A DNA stretch of 60,000 nucleotides from Cristatella mucedo (lineage: Eukaryota; Bryozoa; Phylactolaemata; Cristatellidae). This document shows positions 23,601-36,572 of this stretch, in pieces (positions within the stretch are counted from its first letter, which is position 1; the number at the start of each line of letters is the position of its first letter). A program made the translations under genes and the position numbers. The stretch lies in NCBI GenBank assembly GCA_009760855.2, contig WPIO01000044.1, positions 2,739,393 to 2,799,392 on the forward strand, in the 5' to 3' direction. The notes under the pieces were generated by a model, which saw only the letters and a list, made by a program, of their open reading frames with translations, was not told the DNA's origin and did not search any database.

Positions 23601-26600
23601 CAAAAGGCAGGTGGCAGAGGTATGCTAACATTTTTGCTACCTGGTGAAGCTACATTGTTCTCCGTGCATTTACAGGCTACCTGTAACCATGTCGTCGGAA
23701 GAGAAGTTTCGTACCATATTTCACAAGGAGAGGGTGACCAGAATAATCAAGCTGGAAGTAACGAATAGTTAAATCCACAGCAAAGTGCTTAATCATTTAC
23801 CACACCGTGGGAATTAAATCATCATAACACTGACTTTGCAATCTTTCTTGGCCCAACGCAGGACTAAATTTAGCAATCTTCATGGGGGGTTGCACTGGCC
23901 ACTTACTACACGGTGATGTCATGCCCACGGAGAACTTTCTGTTTCATATTGAAGCCACAGTTCTCTATCAAGGTTTTCAAGTCAATTTTTTAATGTTTTG
24001 CGCTTGCTTCCATTATTATTAAGTTAACCAAGAGGCAAAAGAAAAGCTGATGTGCTCAGACGTGGCCACAGAAGAATCAAGTACATTTTTTTAGTATAAG
24101 GATAGGAGAGCTGAACTAATTGAATTGTCCTTTGCAAATAGGATATTACGCTATTCTCTCTGCTCTTACTACCTATACCAGCCAGTCTTTTAAATGCATT
24201 CATAGCCACCATCGCCTGCATCAGGAGTGCAAATTGTGCACCCCCGGTGGGAAGCCTAAGCATGGAAAGAGAAGGCGAGGCGAATGAATGTGTATTTTCT
24301 TCGATCGTTAACAACTTCTTAACATGTATGCTCCATCCTTGCGAAACGTGCTTGAGCAGGCAGTAAGAGTACATCCTACTATCAAATATCCGGCAATATG
24401 TCTTTTTCCAACCTGTGTGAGGTGCTTAGGTAGAGATCCAGTTCTCTTTTAACGCTATAGAAATGGTATTCATATGATTAGGGACCATCCTTTCATAATG
24501 GGAAAGGGGTGCGAGGCGAATTCTATGGCGTCATTACTAACGATCTGCTCAGGATCACATTATGGTCCAATCGCCTTACAATCCCGTTGCGATTTTTGAA
24601 AGCCAGCTGGCCACGAAATAAGAATGACAACCTCCCCTTTTTTAACAGCATTCCCTGTCTCAAGCCTAGCTAATACGATGCAGTCTAGCTGTACAAGCTG
24701 CCATTCACGATATAAAGAATCCGTTAAATGTCAAGAATCATGGAACATTGGCAACTAAATTTTTTATCGATGCACCATTTCACTGGAAGGCAGGACATAA
24801 CATTCCGAATGGCTTTTGATATTAGCACATATGCCCGGCTGTTAAATTAACATTCGTCACAGGATCTTGAGGTTTTCACTGAGAGGCACGATAGAAAACA
24901 GCTATTCCACGGACTTATGAGGATTAATTCACACCAATGCCATGGGCACGATATCATTCTTTCAACCATGCTAGTGTGTAGAAATAACTAGCCTGCATCT
25001 GTAGAGGCGTCTAAAATACAGACTTCAAATCCCAAGCAGTGTCCCAGACGCTTAGATTGCTTTCCATAAATAAATATAATAGCTTGTGAAAATGGTGCAA
25101 AGCTCAGCAGATCTGCAGTCAAAGGTGTAGCTCCCACAGCATGCTGCTTCAATCTAAGCAACATTGGCTCCCTACACATCACCAAATCGACGTTCTCTGA
25201 CCTAAAGGAAGCTCCACTCACTTGCAACACCAGCTGCCCTATCTGACCTACTTGTTCTTGGTGTGCTCTTGCACCACTCGTTCATCGGCTTACACTTATC
25301 TTGCCTCCGGCACTACATTGAAATCTCTCGGTGACCCACTCGCCTTCGGTTCGTAGGAACCGAAAGTCTGAACTAGCTTCTGGTTTCTGTCAACACCTGC
25401 ATTGATTTAGCATAACATAACAAAGCGTCAGCACGTCTGTTCCACTCAACCTTACCTAGACCCAGTGAAATTGTACAGTTTGCTTTTACATGCTTGACAA
25501 TGTGCATGTCACAAACCCTTGGGCATTGAATCTCTTGTGAGTTGTAAAGCCCCTGGATAGAAATTAAATTCTTTTAGGGTGCTATATAGACGACCTATTA
25601 CTATTACAAAATATCATATATCAGCCAAAATTGTCATAATCATACCAAGTCTGACAACTTAAGGCATCCACAAAGAAGCGAAGCATCCATGGTGCACAGT
25701 TTGCTTGGCCATATCAGAAATCGGCTATTGTCCATCTCTTCTCGCAGATGAAGTAGAGCTCTTTCCAATTCCATTAACAACCAGCACATACAGGCAAGTA
25801 GCGATATGCAGGGAGGGGTCAGAGGGCAAATGGCCAGTTTCACAATAATAATAATAATAATAATAATAATGCACTTGATAAAGCGCCCTCAGAGAACTTA
25901 ATCTCTTAACTTAATCTAGGCGCTTTACATTTGCTGCGAAGTGAAATGCAATTGAATGGTAAGAAAAATCATGCTTGAAAAACAAACAAAATGAATAACA
26001 TGGTTAGGGGTGACATGCACGGGTCAGCATGCAAATGTGGTTAGTGGCAGCATGCACAGTGTCAGCATGCATAAGCACATCAAGGACGAATCACAGGGAC
26101 CCACTAAATGCTGTCCTAAATAGGTGTTTTAAAGTTCCTTTTAAATGTGGTCAGGTCAGGGGAAGTTCTGACGCAGGTCGGGAGGGAGTTCCAGGCTTGG
26201 GGAGCATACGAACTAAATGCACGGTCTCCAAAGGATTTAAGGTTTGTACGAGGTATTTCTAGACTGTTGGACTCCGAAAAGCGAGTGGTACGATGCTTGG
26301 CCTGATGGGGTAGTATATCTGAAAGATAGGCTAGAGCTATAGAATAATGAGACCTAAAAGTGAGCGACAAAACCTTGAAGTCAATCCGTTGCCTCACTGG
26401 TAGCCAGTGCAGGTCGGCGAGAAGTGGAGTAATGTGGCAACTGCGACGCTCACTACAGACAAGCCTAGCTGCCGAGTTTTGCACCAGCTGCAATCGCCTG
26501 ATCGCACATGCTGGTTGGCCAGTAAGCAGTGAGTTGCAGAAGTCGAGACGGGATGTCACGGATGCATGGACCAACTTAGATGTGGTATCCTTATCTAAAC

Positions 26601-29600
26601 AAGCCCGAATTTTAGCAATGTTATGAAGCTGAAAATAGGCAGATTTGACTGTGGAGCTGATATGGTCGTCGAGCGAGGGGTCTCTTTGGAATAGGACACC
26701 TAGATTTCGAGTTGATTCAACTGAAGATAATATTCCCCACAAGGGAAAGTAAGTGGTGTGCTGCATACCGATGTGTGCTTTGAGCCATCGTATAATTAAA
26801 TAAAGACTTTTTATAGCTCCCAAAGAGAGCCCTATCTCTAGGCACTTTATATATGCCTGCTTCAGATTTCCTTGCGGGAAGGTCTGGAAGAAGGGGCCTT
26901 CAGAAAGTTGGCTCCAGGCTTTGCACAAGGGTATTAAGTCATCGGCAACATCGATGCAAAGCTACCAAACGATAGCAGGCAAATTTCAGTAGGCTCGACC
27001 ATGAGGCATTATAACACAATCACATACCCCTAATGCATAAACTCTTCCGATGTAAGTGCATTTTTTTAAACTTAAGTATGCAGAAATCCCGATACACCCT
27101 ACGTGACTGGTGCAACTACTTCGATGACTCATGACTCATTCTGAACGTTCAGGCTTGTCGATAAGTGAATAGTTTTGCCCGTTAGCCCCATTTTGATACT
27201 AAACCAGGACCCCGAAAGTCAATCTACCTCAGTTCACGATGGCATAAGCATCCTAAGGGAGACAGAATAGAGGAATTTTGCATCATGTGTGCAACATCAC
27301 GCACAACAGCATCACGGTCGAAAGGTGAAGCCTGTCGTGTAGACAGCAGTTTGGTGGTTAGACCAATTGGATTCATAGTAGCTGACTTTGTATTATCATA
27401 GAACTGTAAATTTTTGTTATTTGCAGACTTGTTGCTTCGGGTTTATAAACGGCTCGAAATCATTGTTTAATGCTTTCCTTTAATGTGTAAATCATCAAAA
27501 CGTGGATTTCTAACACGTCGTCCTTTGAAATGCACACTAAATCAAAAATAAAATTTGGCCAAATTTTTCAACAAATTCTCTTGTTATTCACGATTCATCT
27601 CTATTCAGGCACTTTACCACTCACTGCAAGATGAGTGACAAAAAGCCACGGTACTACATAAAGGCAAGCATTCACATAAGACTAGAGGCCACTAGTTAGC
27701 AGGACCCCAAGCCCATTAGTAACACTCAATCATGCACAGGCAGGCAAAGCACACATGGAAAAAGACAGGTCCCCTGCGGCGCAATAAGAAAGCATGTCAC
27801 TGCTACCCTTAGTCAGGACGTTCAGTTTCATTTTGCACAACCGCATAAAAGAACCATTCACGGGGAGAACAGATGCTATGTGGAACAGTTTTCAGCTTCT
27901 TTTTGAATGTCGTCGAATCAGGAGATGACATGACATGAGTCGGTAGTGAGATGTAATGCACTGTAATGTATCTCTGTCAGTAGCTCCACAAAGCCATTAA
28001 GACTATGTGGGTGTTAAGCAGGAGAGTTTTGTATGGCGCACGCACAGCCTAAGCGGCTTTCGGTAGCCAACCAACTTCGTCTCACGCAACCAAAAGAAAG
28101 TGGGAAGCATTGCAGAGTCAGGAAAGCAGTTGAGGTGATGATTAGCATGGAAAAAGCAGCTCAGGACCACTGGAAAGGATGAACCATAGTCGGCAGCAAG
28201 AAAGTAGTTGTCGTTGCGTAAGAATTGTGGAAGCGAGTTCCACAACCTGCAGAGCTAAAGCTTCTTTCGCCAACGATCTTTAAGCGGAGGAATGGAACAG
28301 CTAATTTATTGTCCATACGGGACCTGAGTGCGCGAAGAGGCTGGAGCTGCAGTTCAGCTAGGTACGAAGGAGCCAAGCCTTGGCGGGCCTTGTGGGTCAG
28401 CGCAAGTCCAAGCTTTAGGAGCATAGTAACTTAAGGTACGGTCACAGAAATATTTGAAGTTAGTAAGGGGCACAAGCTATCGACCAGTCAGATGAGCAGG
28501 TGGTGTGACAGGCATAAACAGAAATTGAGTAGTTGGCCAGAGCAAGAGAATAGGTGGACCTAAAGGTTAGTGACAGATCTTGACGTCAATACGCTGCTTG
28601 ATTGGTAGCCTATGCAGATCGGTGTAATGTGGCAGTTGCGACTACTACGATAAATGTAAGCCTACATACTGAATTTTTCACCAGTGTTATTGCATGTACA
28701 GGAAGACATACAAGTAGTAAGCTACTGGTCTATTCGAGATGTCACGAATGCACGGACCGGCTTGGCAGTGGTGTCATCATTCAAGCAAGCCCAAACTTTT
28801 GCAATGCTATGTAGGTGAATGTAGGCACACTTTAATGTGGAGCTGATTTGCTTATCTAGTGACAAGTTCTTTTGCTATAGAACACCATATTCCAGGTAGA
28901 GGCTACAGGAGATATGCAGGTAGAGCCAATATACAGAGGCTTTCCGGATTCTAAAATAAATAGGTTTGCCTGTAATTTGTTTTGCCAGCATTCAATTTTA
29001 GGAACTTAGCTGACATTTAAGTGAAAATATCAGAAAGCATGCTGTTAAGGAGCTGAGATATTTTGGGGTTCTAGAAGGATTTAAGCACAAGTACAAAGCT
29101 TCGAGCCGACTGATAGGAGTCGTGTGCTGATGATTTGTGCCTAATGTGATATTTATGGTTAGATGCTGAACAAAGCATTTAGAACAAAGCATTTAGTGTA
29201 TGACCACATCATCCGTCCTTGAGTAAAAGTAAAAACTAGCTGATTCAACAGCCTCTTATATGTACCAGCTGAAGAGTACTTGCGGCTATCACCCGCTTTC
29301 AGCAGACAATTAATGACTGTCGGCTTCAGGCCTCGAACCCACGACCTAGGTTGGGTGATGCAAGAACCTTAATTCAAGCACAACTACCTCATAACACAGA
29401 GTGCAACTTAAAACATCCTTACGATAGTAGTAGTGTGTATCCCATGATTGAAGCACAGAGCTCTGACATAATCAGAGACTACCTCAGGGTGGGAAAGGAA
29501 CCTTAAGGTAAGGCAGTACATAAATCCAATGCAACCCAGAAGCAGTTTGATCTTAAGCTCACACCCAATTATATCGAAAATACGATAAAAAATTTACAGC

Positions 29601-32600
29601 CAGCATACAGCACTACAGCTCGGGCATATTAACTTAAAAGCAAAGCACTTGACATCCGATGACGAATTACAACTTCCGCCACGCACACAGTACACACGGG
29701 AATTTTAATGCAGTACACAAATTAATTCAACCTTGCTAAGTTACTGCACATTACCTTCCGATGTACCTCGACCCACGAACGTCCGGGAAGGAGTCCAGTC
29801 TCCTGGTTGCGCACCCAGAGAAGAGATCAGGCGTACTCGGAATGAGTATTCTCCAGGTTTGACCTCCTTCGAATACGACCCATTATTTCCATGAAACGTT
29901 GTCTGGTTTATGCACATGGTCCCACGTACCTTGAAAAGCAAAAGAAATGCTGTCTAAAAACGATGCCTGCCCAATGGAGGGCCGAATAGCACCGAGGCAG
30001 CAGTCGCACTCACCTCCTCCTTGCCATCAATTATTTCCTTCATTTCAATCTCATAAGCAAGTATTTGCCCGTTAGTCTCGTTGAATTCTGAAGGCTCATC
30101 CCACATGAGCTTCACCAAGTAACTGCTCCCACCCCCTGTTGCAATGGTGGGGGCCACGAGGACAAACGACTCATTCTTAATATAGTCTAGCAGCCCTACA
30201 AAAAAAGGAATGTTGCAGCACAAACGCAGTGAAAACAAAGCTCACAAATTAGGAATAACAACACATTTAGAGGTATGCTTATAAATTTCACACAAGCTTC
30301 TTTATACAATGGCACGTTTGCATACATTTCACAAGTAGCCTTAGCTCGACTAAAGAAAATTGCCTTCCCCCAAACGAACACCATACATGATTTCAAACCA
30401 GTTACAGGCAAAGCCACAAGCAGCATATTTCTTACTCTGTTATATAACTCAACAGAAAATGTACAGACTGGGGTTAGGACCATGCAGAGCTCAAGGCCTG
30501 CACAATGACGACATACTCAGCAAGCAAATCCAATGAGAAACATGCTTCAGGTTGCACGATGTGAGTGTGGTCAGAGAACAGAACAGTGCATGCATTCTTA
30601 CCGTCGGGCAGTGTGCTACCTCCCGACATAGCTCTTGCACTGCACAGTCGATTGCCTTTTTCCTCATCGTAGTCGTGGCATGCAATGACCTGCTCCAACA
30701 AAGGGATCATCTTGTAGCGACGAAGCATCAGCAAAGTTAACAGAATGCAGAACGCAAAGCCTTGTTTGCTTGGTGGATAATTCTTTACCCACCTCCACAC
30801 TGTAGTACCGGGCAGGCTCGAGGTCGAAGAGGTACACAGATGTCTCATTTTTCACAACAGTGAGCTTTGGAACGTCTTCACTGCCAGAAGGCGCTAATTT
30901 CTTGCCAAGCATTTCATCAGCTGTAACACTCGGGGCGTTTCTCCGCCTCTTGTCTGAGTTTGTCTTCCCCACTTCCGGAGGACTAAAGTCGTGAGCACAG
31001 TAGTACAATTTTGAGCTTATATGTCTGCCACCTGACTAGCAATGCGGTACACATCTGATAACCCCAGGTAGGTCACATAGACCACCCGACTCACGTTTTA
31101 TGGAATATCATGTCGTGGAGCAAGTTCTCGACAGCATATGATAGCACCAACTCCATCTCCACCTGGTCGGTACTCTCGGTGGGTAATGGCTTCACCTTTG
31201 GGATACAGTTGCATGGACATGAGCCAAATGGGCTAGTCTGGTTCACAGTTACTCCGTGCGACTGCTGTATTGTGACAGAATCCGATTGGAATGGCTTGGG
31301 TACAACCCAGGAGCCTCTAGATGCTACAAATTTAGGGCACTGAGCATTAGAGGTGTGATACACCGGTGCACACCGGAAGCATGGCGGACCACGAGAGTAA
31401 GGTACATAAGGTAAACAAAATGATGCTTTGCTAGTTTGGCCCGGTGGTTAAGGTGCTCGCCGTGAACCAAGGTCAAGGTGAACGTATTTGACAAATGAAA
31501 TGAATACAAATGATTTTTTAACCAGGCAAAAAGTTATGCCACACATTTTTCTTTAACCAAAGAAACCCCGAGTTTATCTGGATCAAAGTAAAAGCTACCA
31601 CACCATCAGCTTTAAAAATGGCCAAATTCAAAGGTACCAATGAAGTTTTCTGCTACTTCCTAAAGATCTCACATGCCTTCCCTCGCTAGAGGGAAGCCTT
31701 GGGCGACTCCAAGCAAGATGTGGATCTGATACCCTCAAGTAATCTGCTGATCTTCGCTGACTGTTCATGAGCTGTCCTCGGATATTTTAATCAAAACAGG
31801 ACCTGTTTAGCATAAGGTGCGATGGCACCATTAGTCAATATACTAACGGTGGGCCTTCTTAGCCGGGTCAGTAAGAACCTTGCTGGAGCTTGCGTTCGCC
31901 GCTCGGCAATCAAACCTAGGACCCTTTAAGTTTAGAGCACCGACAGCACTCGTTACCGTCTGCCTTGCCGGCTACATGCAGACTAGCATGCAAGCCACTT
32001 AATCGGCAACCTGCAGGCATGGGACAGCTTAATAAATTCTGCCTGCTATGTCTGCTCGCTAAAAACCCAGGGATTACTTATCCGAGATCAGGCTGTCTAG
32101 GAGAAGCTAGATGCATATCTTCTGACCGAGACGTTGAAGACGCACCAAACTGGTGGCTGTGTATTTGAGGTCAATTCAGTCGAGTTCTCATTCTTTCAGT
32201 CCATGCAGTCTGAGAAGGTAGGTGGCTGAGTTGATGTTGTTATTCGTGAATCGCTGGGCTATTAAACCTGCGGCTTTTCGCACGGGCCATCGTGTGAATC
32301 AGTTGTAACCACACACACGCCGAGCTGGTTTGGTCTAGCGGTTAAGGTGCTCGCTCCGACCAAGGTCTGACTGAGGTCGTGGGCTCGAGCCCCGAGGCAT
32401 ATGGGAAGCGCCTGAATAGAAATTAAGTTCTCTTGGGGCGCTATATAAATGAATTTTATTTATTTATTTATTTATTCACCCATTTAAGACCATACCTCTC
32501 CCTATCGTGATCTACCTATCTACTTCTGGCTGTCCAACCTTGCACAAAGAGTTTTCGGAGTACAGCACTAAAATATTTGGCCGATACTGATTTCAGGAAA

Positions 32601-35600
32601 CTTAACGTTCACGCTGACAACCCTAACAACCACGGCTGCTAATTTCTCGACTGTCTGGAGACCTTTGGTTTGGTCCAACACGTTAATCATACCACTCATA
32701 TCGGTGGCCATATCCTGGATCTCGTTATCACTAAGGATGTCTGCCCACTGACCTTGTTGCTTGCCTGCTGACCAGCTCAGATCATTGCTCAATCTCGTTT
32801 ACTGATCCTGTTCCGTTGCACATGCAACAACATCAAGTTTGTCTAGCGATTCAACTCGAAAAGTGCTGACCTGGAGAAATACTTGAAATCTGTTTGTAAT
32901 GGCAGGTCTTCTTGATCTGCACCCAGACTCAGCCGACAGCCCCAATATCATCACTGATTCAGTGAACATGAAACTTACGTCCAGGACCTGCAGAGCTAAA
33001 GCTTCTGTCGCCAACGGTCAGTATGCTCTTAAAGCCTGGAACTCACGTCCGACTGCTGTCACGACAACCCTGACTTGACCACATTTAAAAAGAAGCTACA
33101 AAAGTATCTATTTATCACAGCATTTAGTGGGTCCCTGTGATTCGTCCTTTAGTGATTATGTGCGCCAACACTTTGCATGCTGCCACTAACCGTACTTGCA
33201 TGCTGACACTGTGCATGTCACCCCTAACCATATTATGCTTGTTGGGCATGCTACCACTAACCATTCAACCTTGCTTCCTTTTCAGCAAATGCAATGTGCC
33301 TAGAAAGAGTTCTCTGGGGTTCTCTGAGGGTGCTGTAACAAATGTACTATTATTATTGGTGTTGAAGGTGCCACTGCAGCAGGTTTCAGCTGGGACCAGA
33401 TAATAGTGGTACTTGTGCACAGACCACTCACTTCTGCTTTGATTGTACAGTGCGTACACATGTGAAGTCTAAACCTCGAGCTTGGGTAGTAATGTAATGT
33501 ATGTCCGTCTGTAACCACAGAGTCATAAAGACCATGTGGGTGTTACGCAGGAGAGTTTTGTATAGTGCACTCACAGCCTAAGCGGCTTTCGGTACGCATT
33601 CGGTACCCAACAGACTTCGTCTCACGCAACAAAGACAGTGGGAAGCATAGCAGAGTCAGGAGAGCAGTTGAGGTAGTGAGTAGCATAGAAGTAGCAGCTC
33701 AGGACCACTGAAAAGGATGTGCCATAGTCGGCAGTAGGAGAGTAGTTGTCGTTGCGTAAGAATTGTGGAAGCGAGTTCCACAGTCTAGGACCTGCAGAGC
33801 TAAAGCTTCTGTCGCCAACTGTCTTTAAGCGGAGGAATGGGACAACTAATTTATTCTGCATCAAAATATTTCATTAAGTATTACAAGGAATTGGGCCGCT
33901 AGCTAAGCTGTCCACATAGAGCAATTTTGCACAACTTACCGCAATAGTCTCGATTCTTGATCGGCTTATTTCTCTGCTTCCTATAGTAAACCCAGTACTC
34001 AGTAACTATACCGTTGGGCTTCTTGGGTGGCAACCATGAGACATGCAGGGATCGAGACCCGTACAGTGATTCTGCTTTCACAGTGACATCAGTGGGAGGA
34101 TATGGATCTGCAATAGAAAGAAAAGAAAAGCTGTCTATGACAATTATAAATACCATATCAGAATGAAACTTGACAGTCAAGTAACTCTCAGCTAAGAAAT
34201 AGAGGATGCACAACACAATACTCCTAATGAACATGCAAAAAGGTGACCATATGCAGCACTTAGTCACCTGTCATATTCAGCATTTCATTAGCTCACCACT
34301 TGCTGCCTTTACATGCACGTACAAGGACTTACCAAAAGTGAGCTAAGAAGGCTTCAGCACCCGACAAACAAGATGTACCAAGTAACGGCATGGCAGGACG
34401 ATTGACGATCTACAGCCTGCTAGCAGCTAGCTATGCCTAGCGAATGCAGAAGGAAATGTATGACATAATAACAGTGCAGCTGATATACAAGCCCGATATA
34501 TAGCGCCCAAAAAGCCATAGCAGCTTTCAAAGTTCAAGCACCATGCCCGTGGGCCAAGACCCTGGGACAACAACGGGATTGATTGAAGGGCAAATAACAA
34601 ATGCATTCACTGTAACTTAACCCCACCACGATTCTTTGATTTGAACCCCATTGAACATTAGTGAAGAGTTGGAGCGTAAAATTTGCGACCACGTCATCCG
34701 CCTACGAAGTTGTACCTAATTATTAGAACCTGCAGAAGGAATGGCAAAGAAATCACATCTATGTGAGAAATTGTCGGTGTCAATGCCCAGAAGGCCCCTT
34801 GCCGTCATAAAAATTGTGGAGCAACAAACTTCTACATTTTCTGATTTCACTGCAATTTTGTGCACAATAAACTGCTTTAACTATAGCATGCCTCAGTTTA
34901 TTTTAACAGTGCTGGCTTTTGCGAATTATTTTCTTTTCAACTATCTACATGGCTGATACGCAAGGTGCTAAGATTTTTTGGGCAGGCACTGTATATATTT
35001 CTTATGCAACGACATTTACTCTCCTACTGCTGACTATGGCACACCCTTTCCAGCCGTCATAAGTTGCTACTACCACGCTACTCAGTACCTCAACTGCCCA
35101 CCGGACTCAACCATGCTTCTCACTTTCTCTTTGCTGCACGGGATGAAGTCTGTTGGCTACCGAATGTGTACCAAAAGCCTTTTAGGCTTTGAGTGTGCTA
35201 TAGAAAACTCTCCCTACAACACTAGCATAGTCTTATTAGAGTTAGATACAAGTATTTATAGAATGTGGTTGCAACTAGCACAGACACGCTTACAGGTGCT
35301 ATACGGAGATTTCCCGATCAGGCCACACGTTCTCTTCCGTAGTCTCGGCTGCAGCTCAGTTTACACTAGCCAGCCTAGATCTGCCAAATACACACAAGTG
35401 AATCAAATGAGAATGCAACTGATTAATTGCCATTCTTCTGTTGAGTCATATCAGTACCTAGAGGCCTCCTAACTCCAGAGCAGCACATTGACATTGTGTG
35501 CTGTACAATAAAATGAGTGGATCCAACTGCCTTCCCCATAATTAATTAGCCGCTACTTACGGTCAGGCTGTGTGCGAAAGTAAATAATAGGCGACCTCCC

Positions 35601-36492
35601 TCCGGCTCCAGCAGATATTTGTGACGCCATGTATGTGGTAACAAAGAGTGCGTATCTTACAAAAGGCTGAACGTAAATGAACTCTTCTCGTGTTTGACTG
35701 GGAGGAGAGTCGCGTTCTAGAAACGAGTCCACGACTGTCCACCTGAAACGGAAATGAACGAACTCAGAGCCCAGATCAAACGAAAGAAGTGGCAATGAAA
35801 TAAAAAGTCGAACCAACGCTCCTAAAGCAAGCAACGTGTAATGTATGCATGACAGAGCACCACATAAAACTTTTGTCGATATTCATGGGTCACAACCCCA
35901 TCATACCTCATAGAAATGAGCACTATGGACAGCCGGCACTCGGCATTTTCCATATATAATATTCTCAATTCCTCTATGAGCACAATACTGGATGCACCAT
36001 CCAAGATGTAGGTAATAATAATAATAATAATATTGCACTTGATAAAGCGCCCTCAGAGAACTTAATCTCTTTCTAGGCGCTTTACATTTGCTGCAAAGTG
36101 ATACGCAATAGAATAGTAAGTAAAATCATGCTTGAAAAACAAACAAAATGAATAACATGGTTAGGGGTTACATGCACTGGGTCAGCATGCAATTGTGGTT
36201 TGTGGAGCATTTATTCTGCTCTGGATAGCCGACGAGTCACGAGATATGGCATTATCTGTCTTGGCCAGACGATGGGCCATAACAGCCAGCTTAGGCCTAT
36301 AACTAGCTGCCAGCCACTGTGTGCCCCCCATCTGCCGAAGTGCACTGTCACTAGCAGTCGAAAGATTCTAAGTCAGGGCTAACAGATTGAACATAACTCA
36401 AGAAGACAGGCTTATCAAGTTGTTCTTTCCCTTTCCGAATGGCCTTTCTAATTTGACTAAGGAAATTCTTATTCAGCATACTCCAAGTTGAT

Positions 36493-36572
<80 letters not shown>

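Noticed and set aside
26736-26928. N-terminal extension of the LINE frame at 26116-26928
   Set aside because: Homology to other LINE copies stops near 26735; the rest is read-through into unrelated flank.
31324-31363. Longer version of InR exon 12 starting at the CTCAG acceptor (first base 31339)
   Set aside because: Joined to exon 11 it gives an immediate stop; the TTTGTAG acceptor at 31324-31325 has a better pyrimidine tract, fits the phase and gives a better match to the family.
36496-36568. CT/TA tract as a regulatory GAGA-type element
   Set aside because: It is a simple compound microsatellite fused to a SINE tail; no evidence ties it to regulation.
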